Part shown: positions 42,766 to 50,883 of the stretch, piece by piece
How positions within the stretch are numbered: position 1 is the stretch's first letter
Layout of the letters: each line of letters opens with the position of its first letter
NCBI GenBank assembly: GCA_964036195.1
Contig: OZ038451.1
Location: 29,095,927 to 29,159,926, forward strand
From: Sphaerolaimus hirsutus
Taxonomy: Eukaryota > Nematoda > Chromadorea > Monhysterida > Sphaerolaimidae
Direction of reading: 5' to 3'
DNA: 64,000 nucleotides
Made by a program: the position numbers and the translations under genes
The notes under the pieces: generated by a model
The model's database searches: none
The model's input: only the letters and a program-made list of their open reading frames with translations
What the model was told of the DNA's origin: nothing

Positions 42766-45700
42766 GCCAATAGTGATATCTTTTTTTTAATTGGAAATGG
42801 ACTCTTTTCACAACATTGTCTGTGGTGATTGATAAAAGGTTTGGTGTATTTCTGAACTGAAGGTTGACGGTGCTTATATAATGCGGTGAAAAAATTAAAG
42901 GTGCAAAGTAGGAAACCAGTTGTTTCTTGAGTTCATTACTTTGCAATAAATACTTATTACTATTTGTCATACGAACACCTTTGGCCCTTAGTACAGTATA
43001 TGCACAATGAGGGTCTACTTTTTTCCTATATGTGAGAGAATAAAATTTATTGGCTATTCCTACAAATTCAGATATGAACTGGTCATTTGGTACGTCGCTA
43101 TCTAGTCCTCCTAAAATACCCGGATTTAGTTCCGGATGCTGGTGATTAGCGGTTGATGTTCCATCGTGGATGTAATAACATGAATCGGTGTCAGTATATA
43201 GTAACTGATTATATTGAAATTGTTCCAAGAGTCTTTGCAACATAGATCTAGCGTAACTAGTAATATATAAAGCTAATATAAGACATGAATTTGGTGAATT
43301 TTGTACGTATTCATTAGCAGTTTTCAACTTGACTCTAGCTATGTTCTCATTCATGATAAAAACCTCTTCTATTTCATTCATGGGTGAGAAAACAGTTGTC
43401 ATGAATTTGTTACGGTCCTTTATAAACACATATTTTGATTTTTGACTGTTCATACCTAATTGTCCATAGGCGCTATTCAATAATAATTTACAAACTTTAC
43501 TCCTAGCTGTATTTTCTTGAAACTTATTGGGGTCCAGTTCACATTTTTCAATTTCATTAAATTTTTGGCAAAATTCTAACTTTTCCTTTTCATTCTTAAA
43601 ATTGTGTTTTGCTGACATAACTTTTAAGGCAAAAATTTTATCTATAAAAGTACTGAAGACTCCTTCATTTGGAAAATCTGGGGACCATACGGAAACATTG
43701 TCAAATATAATAGCGTCATATGCTCGAAGTATTTGGTAATTCCTTTCTAACGCCATATTTAAGCAATTTACTGACCAGGTACCAAACATCTTTCTTTGTT
43801 TTCTGGAACATTTACATGTATATGATCCATCTGGTGGGGGTAATTTTTCTTTGCCAGATGCGTACTTTTTGGCGCACGTGTAACATAATGCGTAAACAGA
43901 AAACTGATCTATTTTCATGGGTAAACATGGTAATAGTAAATCTTTTGGTGGTAAAATATCAACTTGCAACACACCAGCCGCGAATGGTAATGGTTTATTC
44001 GAGTAGTCGGTTAAAAACTCCAATTGTTCTTGCGTTAAGACTCTGGGTGCTTTGATTGGCATTGGAAATTTTTTCATAGTTGCTGGATATTGACTGCATA
44101 TATCTACAGCATTTATTGTGTAGTTTGAGTCAAATTCCATTGGTATATTATCTTCAAAAAGATTTCCATATGGGTTAGTGGTTGCAAAACAACTAAATAG
44201 CTCTGTCCTACCTCCGAAATATGCGGAGCGCATATTCAAAGGTTCTCTAACCTTGGATGCTTTGTAAATTCTAGCAAAAGTTAAACTATCCCTTTTCAGT
44301 CTTTGAATGTCGCATTCCCACCAAACTTCAACTTTCAGACCAGTCGTCTTTTCAATCAAATCAATTCTTCTAATCGTATTTTCATAATTTTCTTTGTGTG
44401 ATAAATGAGATTGTCTCAATTTTGCATGTCTAGCTGTAAAACAAGATTTACAGCCATGCACGCTGCATCCGCAAAATTCTCGTAAAAAGTCAATTTCATT
44501 TTTATTTTCATCTTTGTATACAACACAGTCAATTTTAAAATTTCTTACACCCCCTAATTTGGGGTCGTAACATGCAATAGTTTTTTCACCTTCTTGTGAT
44601 CTAGAGTATTGAATGTATTTATTACCGTAATACTTTGCTATGGCTATAATACTTTTCAAAGCCCACTTACTTTGGTTATCACCAACGCTAAACGAATTTC
44701 GTGGGGGGGTGTGGACTATTACCGATGTGTCTACGTGTTGACTTTTCCATATAAAATTTGCTAAACTACTAAGACTTTTGGAGTTCAAATGAGGAATAAT
44801 ATTAAAGGTGTAGAAAATTTCTTTTGTGAATTTTACAAATGCTTCTTCTAAAACCATGGTATCTGATTTTATGTATTCATAACATTCATTTCTTATGTTC
44901 AACTCATTATACTTGTTTTTTTGATACCATTCCATAAACTCGTGTTGTTGTTCAATTTTCATATTTTTTACATCATAAAACTCTGGATTGGGTAATTCTT
45001 CGTAAGTACTATCCAAATTATATTCTGTTACTATTCCATGAGGAAAATTACCCTTTCGGTTTGTGCAATTAAACGCCTTGCCTACTTGTTCTAAACTCAT
45101 GGGGAAATATTTTAGAGAACATAAAAAACTTATTCTGCTATTAAGACGCATATAAAATATTCTTCTTCCATTTGAAAGAAGTATTGTTGGTATTTGTCCA
45201 TTTTTGATAAAGATGGATAAAATTTCACATAAATCAAAACTCAGATTATGCGCTATGACCGTTATATTTGAGTGCATTTTGTAATCCATTAGAAAATAGT
45301 AAAATTGCGATATCGCATCCAAACCGTAAAAAAACCGAGTACAAGATTTACATTTTGCACAAGCTATTTCTTCTAGTATGCAATTGTTACATCTTTTAGT
45401 ACAATAAACTGCGTATGTAGCATGTATTTTACGGTAAATGACTTGGTCATAATTTGAAGACGTGGTAGTAGAAGTAGATTGAAAATATCCCCATTTTTCT
45501 TGCTTCTTTTCTAATATCGGTTTTTGAAATGTTTCTGTGTCATAAAAAATAATTTGGAATGGTTTTCCGGGGAATTTGATTTCATACGGTATTGGTCTTG
45601 TAAAAAAACATTCAAACTGGTGAGTTCTAAACGTCTTCTCCATAGGGACATATGTTTCACAATACATGCATTTTGTAAACCCGCAGTTTTCGTGATTTTG

Positions 45701-47215
45701 ACTAAGAACAATTTTCCTTTTACATTTGGAGCAAAAATGAACACATTGACAAACAGTCAATGGTTTACATGATGATTCATTCAATTTTTCTACTTCTTTT
45801 TCATTCAATTGACAATCTTTGTCAGATTCATCTGTATCACCTATTATTTTAGTAATTTGAGTATTATACTTGTGTGGAAAGATGTTCACCAGATGATTTT
45901 TATAACAATTTTTATTATAGAATGACCTATTACATTTTTGACATTTTATAGTTCTCTTACCTTTTTCTATTGGACATATATTTGGTGCAAAACACATGGG
46001 GCATGCAGAATTTGAACACTTACACGGTGTGTTTCTGTTGAACATTATTTTATTACAACAATCCGTTACTGTATAACAATGCGCTAGCGTGCTCAATGAT
46101 TTTATCAACAAAATATGATTCTCATTATCATCGTACAATAAATCTATGCATGCACTTTTTTTTGTATTGGGTGCGCTTTGAAAAATCATCTCAATTCCAC
46201 CGGCTAATATTGACCACACTCTACATCTATATATAATATGATTATATTTAGGGGGAAAGTTGTTTAAAGCCTTTAAAAGTATATTTACATTTTTGTACAA
46301 GTCTTTGCAATTACGGTCATATTTGTAAGATACGGCTGCAAATTCTATAAATCTGGCTACATCATTTTCTAAGGTGACATGTCGACCCTTTCTACTTTTT
46401 CGTTTGTACCTCTTGAATAAACTTATTTTTTTGGTGATGGTTGCCAAAATGTATTGTCTTCCCATAAATATACATACGGGGAGACACTCATCTGGGATGG
46501 ATATTAAATTTGGTGGGTTGTAAATAGCTTTCTTATGGTACATTATTCTACTTTGCGTATCTGGAAGAAACTTTTTTATCATATCAAATCCTTTGGCTAT
46601 GACATCTTGTCTTTCTATGGTAGTTATATTTACAGAAAAGCCGTTTAGTAGATTATCTTCTTCTACACCAGCAGATTGAAAAATCATCTCAACTCTATTT
46701 AAAACTGAAGCTATAGATACATTTTTTAAGTGCGTAATTTTTGATAATATATATCCTTTATCAAAACTTTTTGACATAACTTTTATTCCAACAAAAATTC
46801 TTTTTTTATCTTCACTTTCTTTATCATCAAAATAATCTTTATATACTTTCTCAAGACATTTACCCAAAACGTATTCTAAGAACGTTATAGGATCATTTAC
46901 GTGATCTTGCAAATTGGAAGCAAAACTTACGTTGTATACATAATAATTTGTATAAAATTTTCCATTTTTTTCTAACCATGGTTCATCTATCTTAAATAAA
47001 CCCTTCCACTTTGGATCAGACTGTTCTATCTCTGCAATGTTGTCCTTGAGATACTCGTAATGTTTATTTAAAGTAACTGGGTCAGCTTCTTCGTAATTGA
47101 TCTTGTTTTCGTCAATATCTTCCTCATCCGATGATATTTGTTGTTGTTGTTGTTGTTCATCATCCTCTATTTCTGGCTCGCTGTCTACAAGTTCATAGTT
47201 TATTTGATCTGCCAT
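42701..47215 (-). CDS. PolB: Protein-primed DNA polymerase B
   Basis: An uninterrupted 1504-aa ORF. The N-terminal about 540 residues include an acidic start and two clusters of Cys pairs near 395-430 and 490-525 (CKCSNSACPMC, CQKCNRSFYNKNC, CSKCKRK), probably zinc-binding. Exonuclease motifs: IIFYDTET (about 557), HNLSFDL (about 657) and YIKSD (about 783). Polymerase motifs: A DICSQYP (about 1040), B KLLLNSAYG (about 1248) and C YTDTDS (about 1343). The stretch between exonuclease and motif B is long enough for the TPR insertions of protein-primed enzymes. It replicates the linear element from terminal-protein primers; no separate terminal protein gene was identified, though the N-terminus could supply one. 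Confidence 0.95.
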   Translation of the reverse strand: MADQINYELVDSEPEIEDDEQQQQQQISSDEEDIDENKINYEEADPVTLNKHYEYLKDNIAEIEQSDPKWKGLFKIDEPWLEKNGKFYTNYYVYNVSFASNLQDHVNDPITFLEYVLGKCLEKVYKDYFDDKESEDKKRIFVGIKVMSKSFDKGYILSKITHLKNVSIASVLNRVEMIFQSAGVEEDNLLNGFSVNITTIERQDVIAKGFDMIKKFLPDTQSRIMYHKKAIYNPPNLISIPDECLPVCIFMGRQYILATITKKISLFKRYKRKSRKGRHVTLENDVARFIEFAAVSYKYDRNCKDLYKNVNILLKALNNFPPKYNHIIYRCRVWSILAGGIEMIFQSAPNTKKSACIDLLYDDNENHILLIKSLSTLAHCYTVTDCCNKIMFNRNTPCKCSNSACPMCFAPNICPIEKGKRTIKCQKCNRSFYNKNCYKNHLVNIFPHKYNTQITKIIGDTDESDKDCQLNEKEVEKLNESSCKPLTVCQCVHFCSKCKRKIVLSQNHENCGFTKCMYCETYVPMEKTFRTHQFECFFTRPIPYEIKFPGKPFQIIFYDTETFQKPILEKKQEKWGYFQSTSTTTSSNYDQVIYRKIHATYAVYCTKRCNNCILEEIACAKCKSCTRFFYGLDAISQFYYFLMDYKMHSNITVIAHNLSFDLCEILSIFIKNGQIPTILLSNGRRIFYMRLNSRISFLCSLKYFPMSLEQVGKAFNCTNRKGNFPHGIVTEYNLDSTYEELPNPEFYDVKNMKIEQQHEFMEWYQKNKYNELNIRNECYEYIKSDTMVLEEAFVKFTKEIFYTFNIIPHLNSKSLSSLANFIWKSQHVDTSVIVHTPPRNSFSVGDNQSKWALKSIIAIAKYYGNKYIQYSRSQEGEKTIACYDPKLGGVRNFKIDCVVYKDENKNEIDFLREFCGCSVHGCKSCFTARHAKLRQSHLSHKENYENTIRRIDLIEKTTGLKVEVWWECDIQRLKRDSLTFARIYKASKVREPLNMRSAYFGGRTELFSCFATTNPYGNLFEDNIPMEFDSNYTINAVDICSQYPATMKKFPMPIKAPRVLTQEQLEFLTDYSNKPLPFAAGVLQVDILPPKDLLLPCLPMKIDQFSVYALCYTCAKKYASGKEKLPPPDGSYTCKCSRKQRKMFGTWSVNCLNMALERNYQILRAYDAIIFDNVSVWSPDFPNEGVFSTFIDKIFALKVMSAKHNFKNEKEKLEFCQKFNEIEKCELDPNKFQENTARSKVCKLLLNSAYGQLGMNSQKSKYVFIKDRNKFMTTVFSPMNEIEEVFIMNENIARVKLKTANEYVQNSPNSCLILALYITSYARSMLQRLLEQFQYNQLLYTDTDSCYYIHDGTSTANHQHPELNPGILGGLDSDVPNDQFISEFVGIANKFYSLTYRKKVDPHCAYTVLRAKGVRMTNSNKYLLQSNELKKQLVSYFAPLIFSPHYISTVNLQFRNTPNLLSITTDNVVKRVHFQLKKRYHYWHDNKAWSVPWGYSGKKPPHHD

Positions 47216-47235
47216 TGGGTTGTTGAACTGATTTT

Positions 47236-47275
47236 GGTATAAAAGTGTTCCATAGCTAGAGTGTTCCTTTTATAC
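47236..47275. promoter_or_regulatory. Paired TATA boxes, right control region
   Basis: GGTATAAAAG on the plus strand and CTTTTATAC (GTATAAAAG on minus) are about 20 bp apart. The minus-strand box lies about 50-60 bp upstream of the PolB start. A further plus-strand box, ACATATAAAAGAG, is at 47433-47445. Confidence 0.6.
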
Positions 47276-47432
47276 TGCATGAATTTGTGATGTTGTAATA
47301 GTATGATAATAATAGGCGTTGTAATATTACAACAACATTACAATGGAATGTGCAGTAACAATTTTATTATATGTATTGCACAAAGCTATTTTTGTAACAT
47401 TATTACACTATTATTACAACGGGGAAATGGAA

Positions 47433-47680
47433 ACATATAAAAGAGCATGTAAAAATGATTTTTCTCTTACATGAAAAGTTGACTAAAAAGGTCAAAAACT
47501 TCCAGACATTGATAATATCAGTTGGCGAAATAGATACTGACGGAGCGAGATTCAAAAATTTTTGCAACAAGTGCAGCGTTAGCAGCGGTGACAGTGATAG
47601 CGTATCTATCCAAGGCTAATACAGTAAGCATATTTTTTGGTTTATTACTTTTTGAATATAAAGGTATCTGAATTTTTCAG
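47433..47680 (+). promoter_or_regulatory. Promoter and spliced 5' leader of the plus-strand cluster
   Basis: TATA box at 47433-47445. A donor ACA|GTAAGC lies at 47623/47624, and an acceptor TGAATTTTTCAG ends at 47680, one base before the first ATG. The implied intron is 57 nt, like the other short introns of the element. The leader exon would be about 160 nt. Confidence 0.55.
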
Positions 47681-48211
47681 ATGCGCCAGTATAAGGATAT
47701 AGAGGTGGAGCTACTTACATTGAGTGATGACATTTTTGTTCATAGTCAAATTAGTAGTACAGAATATCAAAATCTTTTCTTTAAAAATAATAATAGAATA
47801 CATAAAAAGCGATATCATATACATAAAGTACCCGACTCTATATCTATGTGTAGGCTAGCCTCAAAAATTAGGGATGTATGTCATCTATTACCCAATTCAA
47901 TCAAATTGGACATTTTATTGAGAACTCATGTTCGAAAAAATAAATTGTCTAAAATATTAAAAATAAGTAAATATAGAAACAGATCATTGAAAATTAAAGT
48001 ATTATATCACATTGAGAAAAAGAATGAAAATTCAAATACTAGACTGGCATTCATTTCATTTTGGATGAAAGATCTAAATTTTTATCTAAATCTTCGTAAC
48101 CCGTTATTTGTATTCACTTGGTTGAGTGATGAATACGCCTCAGCTGATGAGATAATGGTGTCGGAAATGTCGTCATCAACCTCTAGAGGGGGTAGTATTG
48201 ATAGGCGATAA
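47681..48211 (+). CDS. Accessory ORF 1 of the plus cluster, 176 aa
   Basis: The ATG directly follows a splice-acceptor-like TTTTTCAG. Lys- and Arg-rich in the middle, with a beta-like region then SFWMKDLNFYLNLRN near residue 130-145. That resembles the WLNGxN motif of ORFs 4 and 5. The C-terminus is Ser-rich. Unknown function. Confidence 0.6.
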   Translation: MRQYKDIEVELLTLSDDIFVHSQISSTEYQNLFFKNNNRIHKKRYHIHKVPDSISMCRLASKIRDVCHLLPNSIKLDILLRTHVRKNKLSKILKISKYRNRSLKIKVLYHIEKKNENSNTRLAFISFWMKDLNFYLNLRNPLFVFTWLSDEYASADEIMVSEMSSSTSRGGSIDRR

Positions 48212-48228
48212 TTTTCACATACACACAG

Positions 48229-48582
48229 ATGGGGCAATCCATACAGAAGACAGAATGTGAGAATGAATTGAAAAATCAGATTGCTACACAATTGATGGAT
48301 AATAATAATTATAGTTTTTATTGCGTATCATTGCTTTTTTTCCCAAGGTGTATAGGTATGTCGTACAAGGAAAAAAATAGATTTAATAAAATTCATATAA
48401 GGAAATTGGAAGGTAATAGAGCTATTGATTTGGCAATAAATAAAATCTTTTCATCAAAGGAAGATGCGCTTGCTTACATAAAAGCACACGATAGAGGCGA
48501 CACTTCCGATTCCATGCATAAGTTTTATGTAACGTATAAATTTAATTTAGCTGAGGTGGATGTTACAACCGTTTTTTGCTGA
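48229..48582 (+). CDS. Accessory ORF 2, 117 aa
   Basis: The ATG directly follows ACATACACACAG. The protein contains FYCVSLLFFPRC and a charged helix SSKEDALAYIKAHDRG. No family recognised. 17 nt after ORF 1. Confidence 0.55.
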   Translation: MGQSIQKTECENELKNQIATQLMDNNNYSFYCVSLLFFPRCIGMSYKEKNRFNKIHIRKLEGNRAIDLAINKIFSSKEDALAYIKAHDRGDTSDSMHKFYVTYKFNLAEVDVTTVFC

Positions 48583-48603
48583 TGCGTCAATTTTTTCATA
48601 GGT

Positions 48604-48954
48604 ATGGAGAGGAAGTGTGGAAATGTATTACGACAACTGAAAAAATATGTGAAAAATCGTTATGAAAACAGTGGACTATATGAGGGAAACATTATTGTTG
48701 TAAATTGGGATGACTTTGATAACAAAGTTACAAAAGATTGGGAAAACCATTTTGAATCTTATTTAAAAGAGAAATCTTACAAATTTAATAGTAAATCCGA
48801 TGGTATTAATTTTGCTTGTAGGCGAGTGGCAGATAGTGAAATAGATAAACCTTATGAGGCGTTTTTAAGTATCACTAAATTTGTCCCAAAAATTGTGGAA
48901 ATTATTGATATTAAGAGTTGTGAAGAATATCATTATATGCTTGAGGAAAAGTAA
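48604..48954 (+). CDS. Accessory ORF 3, 116 aa
   Basis: Preceded by a strong TCAATTTTTTCATAG acceptor two bases before the ATG. Mixed alpha/beta, with VVNWDDFDNKVTKDWE. No family recognised. Confidence 0.55.
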   Translation: MERKCGNVLRQLKKYVKNRYENSGLYEGNIIVVNWDDFDNKVTKDWENHFESYLKEKSYKFNSKSDGINFACRRVADSEIDKPYEAFLSITKFVPKIVEIIDIKSCEEYHYMLEEK

Positions 48955-48971
48955 TTTTTCCACTCATTCAG

Positions 48972-49460
48972 ATGCAATTTGGACCGCATACATTATCTAA
49001 CAATTTCTTTGTAATAAGGAAAAATCATATGCTATCAAAATGGAGTGCATCAATATATAAAAGCTATTTTAAAACTAAACCAAAAACTCCAGAAGAAATT
49101 TGGGATGCTATGGATACCTCAAAAAGAGAAAAAATTGATTTTTCAGCTATGATTACAATAAATACATTAGTATTAGAATTAATATTTATTCTTGCGTCAG
49201 CTAAATACATACCGAAATCCCTATTTCACATATTCTGTCATCACTCGGACATGGACATACCGTTGAAAAACTTTGTGCATCCTTTAAGTGGTAATGACAG
49301 CTTTCACATTATCATATTCGAACAAATCCCATTGTGTAATGGGTTAGATTATAAAAGAGGTGATAGGTTATTTATGATATGGTTAAATGGAATGAATTTG
49401 TGTAATGTTTTATCGAAGGACATGATACAGATAAAAGGAATAAAACTAACAGGAAGCTAA
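48972..49460 (+). CDS. Accessory ORF 4, 162 aa, WLNGMN motif
   Basis: The ATG directly follows TTTCCACTCATTCAG. It contains a hydrophobic helix (LVLELIFILASAKYIP) and, near residue 137, MIWLNGMNLCN, matching LWLNGVNMNHY in ORF 5. It probably shares ancestry with ORF 5. Confidence 0.6.
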   Translation: MQFGPHTLSNNFFVIRKNHMLSKWSASIYKSYFKTKPKTPEEIWDAMDTSKREKIDFSAMITINTLVLELIFILASAKYIPKSLFHIFCHHSDMDIPLKNFVHPLSGNDSFHIIIFEQIPLCNGLDYKRGDRLFMIWLNGMNLCNVLSKDMIQIKGIKLTGS

Positions 49461-49471
49461 CATTTTCAGAA

Positions 49472-50152
49472 ATGGCTAACATGGTGGATATTAGAAAGAA
49501 AAATTGGTATGTAAAAGAGATATTGATTGAAGTGTATAAATTACCTTTAAAATATAGTAACTTGGATACCATATCTTTTAAAGAAAAGGAGGGAAATTTT
49601 AAAAGGTTCCGAACCAATGTTTTCCATTACAATTGTCGTATTCCGCGAAATACACCGGTAAGACAAGTTATAAGAAAAATGGGTAAGAAAAAATTCATTC
49701 CATTAAACTTAGACATTCTATTCAATTTAATGTGCAGTAGCGGTTACACAAACAACCGCATATCTGTTTTAAAGGTAGGTCGTGAGATCTTGGAAGGTGT
49801 TTACTATATACCTACATACGAAGGTCCGGAATTACTTATTGATAAATACCTTGATGGTGTTTTGTACAAAGACAAAATTAAAATGACTTTACTTGACCAA
49901 GAATGTTGCGATTGTTCATTTTATAGAGACAATTTTTCAAAATATACATTATGGTTAAATGGTGTAAATATGAACCATTATTATGATAGAGATGAACGCA
50001 TATTACCGGAGTGGTATTTTGGAGGAATATTAACATACAGCATGTATGAAGATGGAATAGTTGCAAGGCGGTATATAAGAAAAGATGGATGGACAATTAT
50101 AAATGAACATTCTCTATTTACAGACAGTTATTACATCGGTCATGTCGGGTGA
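49472..50152 (+). CDS. Accessory ORF 5, 226 aa, WLNGVN motif
   Basis: Preceded by ACATTTTCAG two bases before the ATG. Beta-rich with TLWLNGVNMN near residue 155-165, then an EWYFGGILTYSMYEDG region. The end overlaps the dUTPase start. Function unknown. Confidence 0.6.
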   Translation: MANMVDIRKKNWYVKEILIEVYKLPLKYSNLDTISFKEKEGNFKRFRTNVFHYNCRIPRNTPVRQVIRKMGKKKFIPLNLDILFNLMCSSGYTNNRISVLKVGREILEGVYYIPTYEGPELLIDKYLDGVLYKDKIKMTLLDQECCDCSFYRDNFSKYTLWLNGVNMNHYYDRDERILPEWYFGGILTYSMYEDGIVARRYIRKDGWTIINEHSLFTDSYYIGHVG

Positions 50153-50579
50153 GTTGTTGAAATATGAATTATTGAGTAATCATGCAAAACCACCCACGAA
50201 ATGTACACCGAAGGCTGCCGGTTATGACATCGCGAGTAGTGAGGAATACTTCATCCCGCCGAGAGAGAGAATAATTGCAAAAACGGATTTGAAAATACAA
50301 GTACCAGATGGTTGTTATGGACGATTGGCATCTCGCAGTGGTCTATCAATGTTTCATGGTTTAGAAGTTGGTGGTGGAGTGATAGATCCTGATTATGATG
50401 GTGAAATAAAAGTGATCCTATATAATAATACAAAGAGTTGGTATCATGTTTGTCAAGGTGATAGAATTGCTCAACTTATATGTGAGCGATTTTCTAACGC
50501 CACATGCCACAACGTGGATATAGGTTGTTGTTCTCACGGTGGTCGCTCCATCGGCTTTGGATCTTCTGGTTATAATTAA
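50142..50579 (+). CDS. dut: dUTPase
   Basis: 145 aa from the ATG at 50142 (MSGELLKYE). A longer frame from 50103 is possible, but an acceptor-like TCTCTATTTACAG at 50123 supports the shorter one. All five motifs are present: AAGYD (25-29), GRLASRSG (60-67), GVIDPDYDG (79-87), GDRIAQLI (106-113) and GRSIGFGSSG (134-143). It hydrolyses dUTP to dUMP, limiting uracil in viral DNA. Small departures: Ser for Pro in motif 2, and Asp where Arg is usual in motif 3. AATAAA at 50578-50583 overlaps the stop. Confidence 0.93.
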   Translation: MSGELLKYELLSNHAKPPTKCTPKAAGYDIASSEEYFIPPRERIIAKTDLKIQVPDGCYGRLASRSGLSMFHGLEVGGGVIDPDYDGEIKVILYNNTKSWYHVCQGDRIAQLICERFSNATCHNVDIGCCSHGGRSIGFGSSGYN

Positions 50580-50583
50580 TAAA

Positions 50584-50883
50584 ACCTTGATTAAAATAGA
50601 GACTTGAATTTGGACGAAAATTTACATTGCCATAAATTAGTATAAAGGAAGATGTATAATTATTTTATTTTTTAAAAAAATATTTGTGTGTCCCTTTTTC
50701 TGAAAAAAGGGGGGTGAAAACGGGTGCCGTTATGCAGGTAATCACTACTATCAGTAACGCAGAGCAAACACAAGCGAAGAGCGCGCATGTCGCCATTGTG
50801 ATTGTATGAAGCCACATCACTTCACAACACATAGTTACCACAGCAAACCAATCAGCAGAGACGGAAACTCCGCCCCCTCGCAG
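50584..50883. other. Polinton right edge and start of host intron
   Basis: From about 50841 the DNA matches the intron before the exon at 62857 (CAGCAAACCAATCAGCAGAG). Between 50584 and 50840 no inverted partner was found at the element's left side. Confidence 0.4.

Larger units (their letters stand above)
32205..50583. mobile_element. Maverick/Polinton-type virus-like element
   Basis: The hallmark set is present: protein-primed PolB, A32-like ATPase, rve integrase, adenain-like protease, double-jelly-roll major capsid protein and probable minor capsid protein, plus two dUTPase homologues. All hallmark ORFs are uninterrupted. The span of about 18.4 kb is normal for Polintons. Codon use is AT-rich throughout, unlike the GC-rich host exons on either side. 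I did not find terminal inverted repeats or the expected 6-bp target duplication. At the left the last ORF runs into low-complexity DNA near 32.3 kb. The right boundary lies between 50.58 and about 50.84 kb, where homology to the second PAN gene's intron begins. Confidence 0.9.

Noticed and set aside
47455-47619. 54-codon ORF in the leader of the plus cluster
   Set aside because: Its ATG lies only about 20 bp downstream of the TATA box start, so it is probably upstream of the transcription start. The donor site is just past its stop. More likely noncoding leader.
32205-50583. Exogenous adenovirus contamination
   Set aside because: The integrase gene and flanking host exons on one scaffold fit a Polinton. 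Adenoviruses lack an integrase. The gap at 30.1 kb leaves only the far-left linkage uncertain.
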